NCBI GenBank assembly: GCA_020849765.1
Contig: JADLAY010000034.1
Location: 186,001-250,000, forward strand
Reading direction: 5' to 3'
Length of the DNA stretch: 64,000 nucleotides
From: Anaerolineae bacterium
GTDB taxonomy: Bacteria; Chloroflexota; Anaerolineae; Aggregatilineales; Phototrophicaceae
In this document: in pieces, positions 34,112-42,632 of the stretch
Layout: every line of letters begins with the position of its first letter
Position numbering within the stretch: the stretch's first letter is position 1
Notes under the pieces: model-generated
The model's database searches: none
What the model saw: only the letters and a program-made list of their open reading frames with translations
What the model was told of the DNA's origin: nothing
Translations under genes and position numbers: made by a program

Positions 34112-34723
34112 ATGTACCGTCGTCGTAACGCAAGCACATCGCTACTCCTCCCCATCACCATCGGTATCATTGTCGCCGTCATCTTTTTCTATTTGAGCAG
34201 CCTGTCACAGACGCCTCCGGCGGCCTTGCCCATGGAGACTGCTGTCGTGAGTGCGGCCACGCCGATCCTGGCGGCTGCCGCGCCCACCGTCAGCACGATC
34301 CCGGATACAAGACTGGTGCTGCCGAATGCCGGCGTCTATGCCCCGATCATCGACGTGTTCGTGCGCGATGGCGTGTGGGACGTGGCCCATCTTGGCGGCA
34401 GCGTCGGCCATTTGCAGGGCACCGCGCCCCTGAGTGCCGTGGGCAATCATGCGCTGGCCGGGCACTCCGAACTGCGCGATGGCTCACGCGGCATCTTTGC
34501 CTGGATTCAGGAGTTGAACTACGGCGACCCAATTCACATCGAGGCCGACGGGACGACGCGCGAATACCGCGTGACCGGCCTGCGCCATGTCGAACCAACG
34601 GACTTGAGCGTCCTCCGTTCGACCGATGTCGACCGGCTGACGCTCATCACCTGTGATGACTATGATTTCTTGCGCGATCTGTACACGACCCGCGTGATCG
34701 TGATCGCCGATCGTGTGAGTTAG
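34112..34723 (+). CDS. Sortase-family transpeptidase
   Basis: 203 residues from ATG 34112 (the frame opens earlier at a TTG without support). One N-terminal membrane helix (about 9-31) and a Thr/Pro/Ala-rich stalk lead to the sortase barrel. Catalytic candidates are His118 in LAGHSE, Cys181 in LITCDDYDF and Arg194 in TTRVIVIAD. Sortases attach or polymerise surface proteins carrying LPxTG-like signals. No substrate with an obvious sorting signal is in the window. It overlaps no operon and faces the metal ATPase convergently. Confidence 0.88.
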   Translation: MYRRRNASTSLLLPITIGIIVAVIFFYLSSLSQTPPAALPMETAVVSAATPILAAAAPTVSTIPDTRLVLPNAGVYAPIIDVFVRDGVWDVAHLGGSVGHLQGTAPLSAVGNHALAGHSELRDGSRGIFAWIQELNYGDPIHIEADGTTREYRVTGLRHVEPTDLSVLRSTDVDRLTLITCDDYDFLRDLYTTRVIVIADRVS

Positions 34724-34730
34724 GGCCGCA

Positions 34731-36692
34731 TCACGCCGCAAGCGCTCGGCGCCGCATCAACTCCGGCAGCAGCAAGAGCTGGATCAATCCATTGAGAACG
34801 ACGATGACCGTGCTGCCTTCGTGGCCAAGGACGCCGAGCGGCAGCGGCAGGTCGATGGCGAATGCGCCGATGATCAGCATGACGATCACGCCCAGCGCGA
34901 AGGTGATGTTCTGCCAGACCACACGCCGCGCCTTCTTGCTCATCTGAATCGCATACGGGATCAGTTCGAGCTTGTCGCCCATGAGCACGAGATCGGCGGT
35001 TTCCAGTGCCACGTCGGTGCCCGCCGCGCCCATGGCGATGCCGACGCTGGCGGTCGCCAGCCCCGGCGCATCGTTGACGCCATCGCCGACCATCGCCGTC
35101 GCGCCGTGATTGGTTTCGAAGTGCTTGATCACGCCGACCTTGTCTTCCGGCATCAGACCGGCATGGACGTGATCAATGCCCAACTGCCCGGCGATGTGCT
35201 GCGCGACGCGCTCATTATCGCCTGTCAGCATGACGATCTGGATGTTGTTGGCGTGAAGCTGGTCGATCACGGCCTTGGCTTCCGGGCGCACCTGATCGGC
35301 CAGCGCGATCAGGCCGAACCAGTCATCATCACGACGAACCAGCATCAGCGTCTTTCCCTCGCCTTCCAGCCGTGTCCGCGCTTCGGCAAGCTCAGGGGGC
35401 AAGTGCAGTTCCTCAAGCATGTAGGTCGGGCTGCCGATGTGAACGGTGTGTTCGCCCAGTGTGGCGCGCACACCACGCCCCATGATCGCCTCGAAATCGT
35501 TGACCTCGGCCAGCGGCAGCTCGCGCTCCTGTGCCATTTGCACGATCGCCTTGGCCAGCGGATGCTCGCTGCGGAGTTCGCCCGCGGCAGCGACGGCGAT
35601 CAACTCGTCTTCAGTCACACCCGGCGCGGGAACAATATCCGTGACGGCGGGTTTGCCGCTGGTGAGCGTGCCGGTCTTGTCGAAGGCGACCGCTTTGACC
35701 AAGGCAAGCTGCTCCAGATAAGCGCCGCCCTTGAAGAGCACGCCGCCGCGCGCCGCCGACGCAATCGCCGAGATGAACGACGCGGGTGTGCTGATTACGA
35801 GCGCGCACGGGCTGGCGACGGTCATCAAGACCATCGCGCGGTAGAAATTGCTGCTGAAATCGACCAGGCCCAGCGCGGGCGGCAGGACGATGAAGACGCC
35901 CGTCCCCAGCAGGATGAGTATGGCGTAGATCTGCTCGAATCTATCGAGGAAACGTTCGGTCGGCGCTTTGCTGTCCTGGGCTTCTTCGACCATTTTGATC
36001 ACGCGCGCCAGCACCGTATCCTGCGCGGCCCCGGTCGCGCGCACGTCGAGCGCACCCTGCTGATTGAGCGTCCCGGCGAAGACTTTGCTGCCCGCCATCT
36101 TTTCGACCGGCATCGATTCGCCCGTGATCGGCGATTCGTCGACCGTGGAGCGCCCATCGTGGATGATGCCGTCGACGGGGATGCGCTCGCCCGGCTCGAT
36201 CAGCACGATCTCGCCGACGCGGATGCGATCCAGCGTGACCGTGACGACCTGCTCGCCACGACGGACTTTAGCTTCGTTCGGATACAACTTCATCAGGCTC
36301 TTGATCGCCTGGCGGCTGCGCCCGATGGCGTAATCCTGGAGCACGTTGCTCAGCGAGAACAGGAACAGCAGAATCGCGCCTTCGTGCCACTGGTCGACCG
36401 TGGCCGCGCCCAGGGCAGCCAGCACCATCAACATGTCGACGTCGATCCGGCGCTTGAGCAGGCTCTCAATGGCGCCCTTCGCCCCGAAGAAGCCGCCCGC
36501 CACATAAGACAGGACGTTGAGCAGCAAGATCAATTCAGGAGATGCGCCAAACCGTTCGGCCAAGAGACTGCCGCCTAGGGCCAACGCCGTCACAACGACC
36601 AGCCGTGGTTCCAGCCATGCCTGTGTCTGCCAGCGCGGTGTTTGGCGTTCTTCACGTTCGCGTTCGCCGCTTGTCGTGACTACCGTATTCAC
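34731..36692 (-). CDS. P1B-type heavy-metal ATPase, P1B-4 subclass signature
   Basis: 653 residues with no N-terminal metal-binding domain. P-type motifs: SPITGESMPVEK, phosphorylation site DKTGT (Asp338), and MVGDGVNDAPGLA. The membrane metal site reads SPC (Cys296, in ASPCALVIST) in place of CPC, and the last helices carry HEGST (His624). SPC plus HEGxT defines the P1B-4 group, which exports Co2+, Zn2+, Fe2+ or related ions rather than the Cd/Zn/Pb of the CPC group. Which metal it moves needs testing. It is divergent from the GlpA-GlpB gene. Confidence 0.9.
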   Translation of the reverse strand: MNTVVTTSGEREREERQTPRWQTQAWLEPRLVVVTALALGGSLLAERFGASPELILLLNVLSYVAGGFFGAKGAIESLLKRRIDVDMLMVLAALGAATVDQWHEGAILLFLFSLSNVLQDYAIGRSRQAIKSLMKLYPNEAKVRRGEQVVTVTLDRIRVGEIVLIEPGERIPVDGIIHDGRSTVDESPITGESMPVEKMAGSKVFAGTLNQQGALDVRATGAAQDTVLARVIKMVEEAQDSKAPTERFLDRFEQIYAILILLGTGVFIVLPPALGLVDFSSNFYRAMVLMTVASPCALVISTPASFISAIASAARGGVLFKGGAYLEQLALVKAVAFDKTGTLTSGKPAVTDIVPAPGVTEDELIAVAAAGELRSEHPLAKAIVQMAQERELPLAEVNDFEAIMGRGVRATLGEHTVHIGSPTYMLEELHLPPELAEARTRLEGEGKTLMLVRRDDDWFGLIALADQVRPEAKAVIDQLHANNIQIVMLTGDNERVAQHIAGQLGIDHVHAGLMPEDKVGVIKHFETNHGATAMVGDGVNDAPGLATASVGIAMGAAGTDVALETADLVLMGDKLELIPYAIQMSKKARRVVWQNITFALGVIVMLIIGAFAIDLPLPLGVLGHEGSTVIVVLNGLIQLLLLPELMRRRALAA

Positions 36693-36842
36693 CGTTTTAA
36701 CCTTTGCGACGATGATTTTATCAAAGTGATATTCGAATTTTAACCGAACGGAAAATCTAAGTCAACTGTAGTTTGTCATCTTATTAGGTGACGTTAATGT
36801 AGATCGATTCGCCCGGCAACTGATCGCCTGATCGGCGGCGCG

Positions 36843-36851
36843 TGTTACAAT
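36843..36851 (+). promoter_or_regulatory. Extended -10 promoter of the glpAB fusion gene
   Basis: TGTTACAAT, 38 bases before GTG 36890, embedded in CGTGTTACAATC, which nearly matches the cores upstream of the PBP and hsp20 genes. No clear -35. Confidence 0.5.
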
Positions 36852-36889
36852 CGTGCAAAAGACTTTTCTGGATACAAGGGTAACGAACC

Positions 36890-39724
36890 GTGAGCCGAAA
36901 AATTGAAACCGACCTCCTGATCGTCGGCGGCGGTGCGACGGGCGGCGGCATTGCCTGGGATGCCGCGCTGCGTGGATTACGCGTTTTGTTGGTCGAGATG
37001 GGCGACCTCGCCACGGGGACCAGTGGCCGTTATCACGGCCTGCTCCACAGCGGCGGGCGCTATGCCGTTCGCGACCTCGAAAGTGCCAAAGAGTGCATTG
37101 ACGAGAACCAGCTCTTACGCAAGATCGTGCCGCACGTGTTGGAAGACACCGGTGGGTATTTCGTATTCTGCCCCGGCGATGACCCGGCTTATATCGACCA
37201 GTGGCTGGAAGGCTGCAAGAATTCGGGCATCCCCACGCAGCGGGTCTCGATTGTGCAAGCGCGCCAGCGCGAACCGATGCTGAATCCGCAGATTGAGATC
37301 ATCTACGAGGTCCCCGACGGCACCTGCGACTCGTGGGATTTGCTCCATGCGCTGCAGCATGGCGCTGAGCAGGCGGGCGCGCAGTTCCTGACCTATCACC
37401 GCGCCGAGGCCCTCCAGGTCGAAAACGGCAAGATTACCGGCGCGCGCGTGGTCGACATCCGCACGGGTGAAAGCATCGACGTGAGCTGCCAGGCCGTCGT
37501 CAACGCGGGCGGGCCATGGGCGCAGCAGGTGGCGGCGCTGGCGAACTGCCACTTCAACATGCGCCTCAGCCGCGGCGCCATGCTCGCTTTCAACATCCGC
37601 TGGGTCAACACGGTTATCAACAGACTGCGCAAACCCGGCGATGGTGACATCATCGTGCCGGTCGGGACAGTCTGTGTCACCGGCACGACCTCCGTCAAAA
37701 CGGAAGATCCGGGCGATACGAGCGTCGAAGCCTGGGAAGTCGAGCGCATCCTGAGCGAGACGGAGCCGATGACTCCTGGCATCAGCCGGGCGCGCATTTT
37801 GCGCTCCTGGGGCGGCGTGCGCCCGCTCTACGACGGCGGTGGCGGCGAAGGCCGTGACGTCAAGCGCACGTTCACGCTGCTCGATCACGCCGTCGACGGC
37901 GCCGCCGGGTTCTACTCGATAGTCGGCGGCAAGCTGACGACCTTCCGCTTGATGGCGGAAAAAGCTGTCGACGCCGTCTGCCAGCAAATCGGCAACACGA
38001 CGCCGTGCAAGACGGCGACAACCGTGCTGCCTAATCACGAGAAGCCCGCGCACCCGACGCTTCATTATCACGAACTCAGCAAACGCCTCGATTCACTCGA
38101 ACACGGCGACAATCCCGGCGCGCTGATCTGTGAGTGCGAGATCGTGACCGACCGCCAGATCCGTGAGGCGCTGGCGAGCGGCACCGTGCAAAATCTGCAT
38201 GACCTGCGCCGCGATCTGCGCGTCGGCATGGGGCCATGCCAGGGTGGCTTCTGCGGCTACCGGGCGGCGGGTGTCCGCCATGCTGTCGTCAAAGACACGC
38301 CGCAGGAATCGATTGAACTGCTGCGCGAGTTCATCGAGCGGCGTTTTGGCGGCATGAAGCCGCTGCTGTGGGGGCATAACCTGCGCCAGATCCTGCTCAA
38401 TGAGCACATCTACGGGCGCATCCTGGGCCTGATGCCCTCGCCCACCAGCTCAACTGCGACGCAAGCGCCAACTAAACCGGCGTCGTCAGCACCCAGAACG
38501 TCCGCTAACGCGAGCGACCGTCGCGGACGGGTGCTCGTCGTCGGCGCGGGTCTCTCCGGCCTGATGGCCGCGTTGAGCGCGCAGGAAGCAGGCGCAGTCG
38601 TCGAAGTCATCGCCCTCGGCCAGGGCGCGCTTACGCTGCATCCCGGCTGGATCGAAACCGGCGACGTGGCCGTGCTGGCGTCGCGTCCCGATCATCCCTA
38701 TGCCCACGCGAGCGAATCGCTAGCGGACGGCCTGGCGCTGGTCGAACAGGTCGTCGGCCTGCACGAAAGCGGCGGTTGGGCCATCACCGGCCTCGGCGCG
38801 CGGCGCAGCATCGCCTACGGCGCCGGGCTGACGACCGCCCCGATCGCGCCGGATGCGCGCCTGTTGATCGTGGGCGTGGAGGGCTGGCGCGACTTCTACC
38901 CGACGCTGATCGCCGATCATCTCAATGCGGATGGCTTCAGCGCACGCGGGATCACGATCCAGTTACCCAGGTTGGGCGGCAACTTCGATAATTGGACGGT
39001 CGACGTCGCCCGCTATCTGGATACGCCCGCCGGATTGCAGCATTTGATCGGCCAGATCAAGCCGCAGCTTGGCGATGCGTCCGTGGTGGCATTGCCCGCA
39101 GTGTTGGGCTTCAACCGCGACACGGTCACGCAGATCACCAGGGCGCTGGGCTGCACGGTCGTGGAGATCCCGACGCTGACGCCGTCCGTGCCGGGAATGC
39201 GCGTCTATCACGCGCTGCGGCGCCGGCTGCTCGACCAGGGCGCGCGCTTCACGCTGGGGCCGCGCGTGACCGGCTTGCAGATGACCGATGGGCGCGTGAC
39301 CGCCGCCGTGGCCGAAACGAGCAATCTGCGCCCGCGCATCATCCGGGCGGACGCCGTCATCCTGGCGACCGGCGGCCTCTATAGCAGCGGCCTGGACAGT
39401 GATTATCTGGGGCAGATTGCGGAATCGATTGCCGGGCTGCCGGTCAACGACGTGCCGCCGCGAACGGAGTGGTTCACGCAGCCGTTCACCAGCGGGGCTG
39501 CACAGCCGATTCACCAGGTTGGCGTGCGGACCGACGCGTACATGCGCCCGCTCGCCCCAGGTGGCGAGGCGTTCGCCGCGAATCTGTTCGCCTGCGGGCG
39601 CTTGCTCGGCGGCTACAGCCCTGTGGCCGATGGCTGTACTGAAGGCGTCGACATCGCGACGGGCGTGCGCGCCGGGCGTGAAGCGGCGCAGCTCGTGCGT
39701 GAGACTCAGGCGGTCGTCAGCTAG
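36890..39724 (+). CDS. GlpA-GlpB fusion: anaerobic glycerol-3-phosphate dehydrogenase subunits A and B
   Basis: 944 residues, about the sum of separate GlpA and GlpB. Residues 1-390 are the FAD G3P-dehydrogenase fold (LLIVGGGATGGGIAWDAALR). A BFD-like iron-sulfur segment has Cys414, Cys416, Cys450 and Cys455 (CEC and CQGGFC). A Ser/Thr/Pro/Ala linker covers about 513-543. GlpB follows with VLVVGAGLSGLMAAL at about 547 and GQGALTLHPGWIETGD. The enzyme oxidises glycerol 3-phosphate to dihydroxyacetone phosphate and would pass electrons toward menaquinone. No GlpC membrane subunit is adjacent. Start is GTG 36890. Confidence 0.9.
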   Translation: MSRKIETDLLIVGGGATGGGIAWDAALRGLRVLLVEMGDLATGTSGRYHGLLHSGGRYAVRDLESAKECIDENQLLRKIVPHVLEDTGGYFVFCPGDDPAYIDQWLEGCKNSGIPTQRVSIVQARQREPMLNPQIEIIYEVPDGTCDSWDLLHALQHGAEQAGAQFLTYHRAEALQVENGKITGARVVDIRTGESIDVSCQAVVNAGGPWAQQVAALANCHFNMRLSRGAMLAFNIRWVNTVINRLRKPGDGDIIVPVGTVCVTGTTSVKTEDPGDTSVEAWEVERILSETEPMTPGISRARILRSWGGVRPLYDGGGGEGRDVKRTFTLLDHAVDGAAGFYSIVGGKLTTFRLMAEKAVDAVCQQIGNTTPCKTATTVLPNHEKPAHPTLHYHELSKRLDSLEHGDNPGALICECEIVTDRQIREALASGTVQNLHDLRRDLRVGMGPCQGGFCGYRAAGVRHAVVKDTPQESIELLREFIERRFGGMKPLLWGHNLRQILLNEHIYGRILGLMPSPTSSTATQAPTKPASSAPRTSANASDRRGRVLVVGAGLSGLMAALSAQEAGAVVEVIALGQGALTLHPGWIETGDVAVLASRPDHPYAHASESLADGLALVEQVVGLHESGGWAITGLGARRSIAYGAGLTTAPIAPDARLLIVGVEGWRDFYPTLIADHLNADGFSARGITIQLPRLGGNFDNWTVDVARYLDTPAGLQHLIGQIKPQLGDASVVALPAVLGFNRDTVTQITRALGCTVVEIPTLTPSVPGMRVYHALRRRLLDQGARFTLGPRVTGLQMTDGRVTAAVAETSNLRPRIIRADAVILATGGLYSSGLDSDYLGQIAESIAGLPVNDVPPRTEWFTQPFTSGAAQPIHQVGVRTDAYMRPLAPGGEAFAANLFACGRLLGGYSPVADGCTEGVDIATGVRAGREAAQLVRETQAVVS

Positions 39725-39726
39725 CC

Positions 39727-40026
39727 ATGTGCGCCGAGAACACCCAACCCGTCCGCTGCCCATCGTGCGAGGGTTACGGCTGGATCAGTGACGTGTTTGG
39801 CGACGAGGGCGAGTGCGATTGGTGCCAGGGTATCGGCTACGTCTGCCGGGACGAACAGGGCACCGATCACCCTATCCCGGTCGATCAGCTTGGCGCGATG
39901 ATGGAGACGCTCGAAGCGCTCGAAAGCGAACGGCTGCGCGAATTGGGCTATACGGGCCAAGCGAAAAAACCGTGGGAGCAGGCCATCCGCCAGCAGCGCG
40001 GCAAGCCGCTTGATGGAAAAGACTAG
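39727..40026 (+). CDS. Small DnaJ-type zinc-finger protein
   Basis: 99 residues starting 3 bases after the glpAB stop, so in the same transcript. Two CxxCxGxG units, CPSCEGYG and CDWCQGIGYVC, recall one zinc centre of the DnaJ Cys-rich domain; it also binds as few as four Cys. The C-terminal half is helical and basic. I do not know the function. A role in maturing or electron transfer for the fused dehydrogenase, which lacks GlpC nearby, is only a guess from position. A bidirectional terminator follows. Confidence 0.7.
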   Translation: MCAENTQPVRCPSCEGYGWISDVFGDEGECDWCQGIGYVCRDEQGTDHPIPVDQLGAMMETLEALESERLRELGYTGQAKKPWEQAIRQQRGKPLDGKD

Positions 40027-40051
40027 AGGGCTGCGCAGGTACGTAGAAAAC

Positions 40052-40085
40052 AAACACCCCGGTTGTGAACCGGGGTGTTTTTGTG
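40052..40085. terminator. Bidirectional rho-independent terminator
   Basis: AAACACCCCGGTT/AACCGGGGTGTTT 13-bp stem (40052-40064 with 40068-40080), loop GTG. The plus strand continues TTG and closes the glpAB transcript; the minus strand continues GTTTTC and closes tRNA-Gly. Confidence 0.9.
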
Positions 40086-40157
40086 AGCGGGCGACGGGAT
40101 TCGAACCCGTGACATTCTGCATGGCAAGCAGACATTCTACCACTGAATTACACCCGC
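40086..40157 (-). tRNA. tRNA-Gly (GCC)
   Basis: 72-base cloverleaf: acceptor GCGGGTG/CGCCCGC with one G-U pair and discriminator T, anticodon loop TTGCCAT within CTGC/GCAG giving GCC, and a T arm with GGTTCGAATCC. CCA is not encoded. Confidence 0.95.
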
Positions 40158-40261
40158 ACTTGCCAATGCTGACAATATAGTACAGATCAGGGAGGTTGGC
40201 AAGGGCGAAGTCCGAAGCGTCTTCCGTGAAAACCACCCTTTCCGTCATGTTCGGAACAGTG

Positions 40262-40855
40262 TCACGAGATCTCGCTCAGCATCGCCAACAACGCACCGGC
40301 ATTCATCTGCTGAATCATCGCTGCCATCTGCCCGGCGTCGTAGTTCGGCTCATGCTCAAGCCACCAACTGATCAGGCCTAGCAGCGAAGCCGTGATGTAG
40401 TTCGACATGACGTCGAGCGGCAGCGATGGCCTGGAAATCCCCATCTGCGACAAGCTGGCCGTGATTTGATCGCGAACGCGCTGGGCGATATGTTCGCGCA
40501 GGCGCCCCAGCAGCATCCCGGCGGCCTGCGACTGCAGAATGACGCGATAGAGCGCCTTGTTGGCCTCGGCGTGCTGAAAGGCGAGTTGGGCCGGGGTTGT
40601 CGAACCGGGCACCAATGGCCCCGTTGGGAGATCGTGCATTTGCGCGACCAATTCGTCGACCACACCCTCAAGTGTGACCAGCAGCAATTCCTGCTTGTCG
40701 GCGAAGTGGAGGTAGAAGGTCGCCCGGCCCAGGTTAGCCCGTTCGGTGATGTCCTCGATGCGAATGTTGTCGTAGCCGCACTCCGGGATGAGCGCGATCA
40801 GCGCCTCGCTGAGCTGGCGCCTGGTGCGCTCGCGGCGGCGGTCAGGTCGTTGCAT
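40262..40855 (-). CDS. TetR-family transcriptional regulator
   Basis: 197 residues from ATG 40855, which has AGGTG 8 bases upstream; the frame extends to a GTG at 40906 without support. The helix-turn-helix is at about 15-60 (ALIALIPECGYDNIRIEDIT and RATFYLHFADKQELL). The C-terminal part is a helical ligand-binding domain resembling TetR_C of lipid- or drug-responsive members. Divergent from the cytochrome P450 gene, and an inverted repeat in the shared promoter region is a candidate operator. It probably represses that gene and itself until a ligand binds. Confidence 0.88.
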   Translation of the reverse strand: MQRPDRRRERTRRQLSEALIALIPECGYDNIRIEDITERANLGRATFYLHFADKQELLLVTLEGVVDELVAQMHDLPTGPLVPGSTTPAQLAFQHAEANKALYRVILQSQAAGMLLGRLREHIAQRVRDQITASLSQMGISRPSLPLDVMSNYITASLLGLISWWLEHEPNYDAGQMAAMIQQMNAGALLAMLSEIS

Positions 40856-40923
40856 GATATACACCTGTCCAATTTTGTACAGCCTTTGCCGATCAGCGGT
40901 TGACACGTTGCGCTACCCGCATA

Positions 40924-40938
40924 GTCTATATTCTAGAC
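40924..40938. promoter_or_regulatory. Candidate TetR operator between the regulator and P450 genes
   Basis: Perfect 5-bp arms GTCTA-TATTC-TAGAC with a 5-base centre, located 34 bases before the P450 start and 69 before the regulator start. A TTGACA lies at 40901-40906, just upstream, so the repeat would overlap a P450 promoter. Confidence 0.4.
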
Positions 40939-40971
40939 GCGAAATACAGTAACCAGAAGAGTGTCAAGTAA

Positions 40972-42345
40972 ATGCGTAATCAGCAGTATCCTCCAGGCCC
41001 GGCGGGCGAATTCTTTATCGGCAGTGCGCGCGCGTTCGCGAGCGACCGGCTGGGCACCATCAGCCAGATGCACAAGATGTACGGCGACCTCGTGCACTTC
41101 CGCATGTTCGGGCGCCATGCTTACCTGATCAACGATCCCGACCTGGTGCGCTTCATCCTGGTCGAACACCCGGAGTTCTTCCACAAGACGCCGCTGTTCA
41201 AGCGCGCGACGCGCAACGTCATCGGCAACGGCCTGCTGACGAGCGAAGGCGAATTCCACAAACGCCAGCGCAGACTGGCGCAACCGGCCTTTCATCATCA
41301 ACGTATCTCGGCCTACGGCGATATCATGGTTGATTTCACGCGGGCGATGCTGGACGAATGGGCCCCGGACGAGACACTCGACATCCACGAGGAAATGATG
41401 CGCCTGACGATGCAAATCGTCGCGCGTACGCTGTTCCACGCCGACGTGGCCGACGATGCCCACGAGATAGGCGAGGCGATCACCGCCGGGCTGCGCTCGG
41501 CCACGCGGCGCACGACCACCCCGCTCGCTATGCCCGAATGGGTGCCGACGCGCGCAAACCGCCACGCAAAACAGCAGATTGCCATTCTGCACCAGACGAT
41601 CGATCGCATCATCAGCGAACACCGCGCGGCGAACACCGATCAGGGTGACTTGCTGTCGATGCTGATGCTGGCTGAGGATGACGACGGCGAGCGCATGAGC
41701 GATCAGCAGCTGCGCGACGAGGCGATGACGATCTTCATCGCCGGGCACGAAACGACGGCCAATGCGCTGACGTGGACGTTCTATCTGCTGGCGTAGCATC
41801 CGGAGGTCGAACGCAAGCTCCAGGGCGAGATCGCCATCCTCAACCAGATGCCGCCAACCGTCGCCGACCTGGTGCGGCTGCCCTACACCGAGATGGTGAT
41901 CAAGGAGTCGATGCGCCTCTATCCCCCAGCATGGATCGTGCCCAGGCTGGCGATTAGCGACTTTGAACTCGGCGGCTATTCGATTCGGCGGAACAGCGTC
42001 ATCTTCACCAGTCCCTATACGCTGCACCGCCATCCGCGCTATTTCCCCGACCCGGAACGCTTCTCACCGGAACGCTGGACCGCGGACTTCGAGAAGACAC
42101 TGCCGCGCTATGCCTACTTCCCGTTCGGCGGTGGGCCGCGTGTGTGCATCGGTAATGGCTTTGCCATGATGGAAGCGCGCCTCGTCCTGGCGACGATTCT
42201 GCAGCACAACCGGCTGCGACTGCTGCCCAATCAGCAGATCATCCCGGAGCCAGTCATTACGCTAAGGCCCCTAAACGGCATTCAAATGTGCGTGCTGGAG
42301 CCGGATAAGCAGGCCGATCTGGCCTTAAGTGGGCACTTCAACTGA
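40972..42345 (+). pseudogene. Cytochrome P450 interrupted by one in-frame TAG codon
   Basis: The frame reads through 458 codons with a single TAG at 41794-41796 (codon 275) and no shift. Before it are the I-helix GHETTAN and LTWTFYLLA; after it HPEVERKL, the E-x-x-R helix (ESMRLYPP), and the heme loop FGGGPRVCIGNG with Cys392. P450s usually have Gln in the position of the TAG (LAQHPEV), so a CAG to TAG change explains it. The truncated product lacks the heme ligand and would be dead. A sequencing error or read-through is possible. I call it a pseudogene because nothing else in the window suggests amber decoding. Divergent TetR gene upstream. Confidence 0.75.
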
Positions 42346-42632
42346 GTGTCTAGTTACTTTCACCAAATTTGTCGAAATTGCCAGATCGGCGCGGTTGCGA
42401 ATTTACCCAGCGCCCTCTGTGCATTTCGCCGAATTACGCCAGTTCCGTTACGGGTGTGCGCACAACCATATCAATTCAGCTACCTTGCTTGTAGGAATTA
42501 GACAATTGAATGTAAAAAGTGCACAAAACACCTGATTGAAACTTCATCAGATGTTGACGTGATCCACTGTATGAGCGCCCGTTACACTGCGCCTACCTAT
42601 CAAGGGATTTCGTATTGAAGGGGCAGGAGCAC

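Noticed and set aside
34821..36578. 585-residue open frame opposite the metal ATPase
   Set aside because: It is the GC-rich reverse-strand shadow of a well-motifed P-type ATPase; its translation is full of His/Asp/Arg runs with no domain and no ribosome site.
41794..41796. TAG in the P450 as a site for pyrrolysine or amber recoding
   Set aside because: Other genes here, such as glpAB and the zinc-binding downstream gene, end in TAG as a normal stop, and no suppressor tRNA is visible. A simple nonsense change is more likely.
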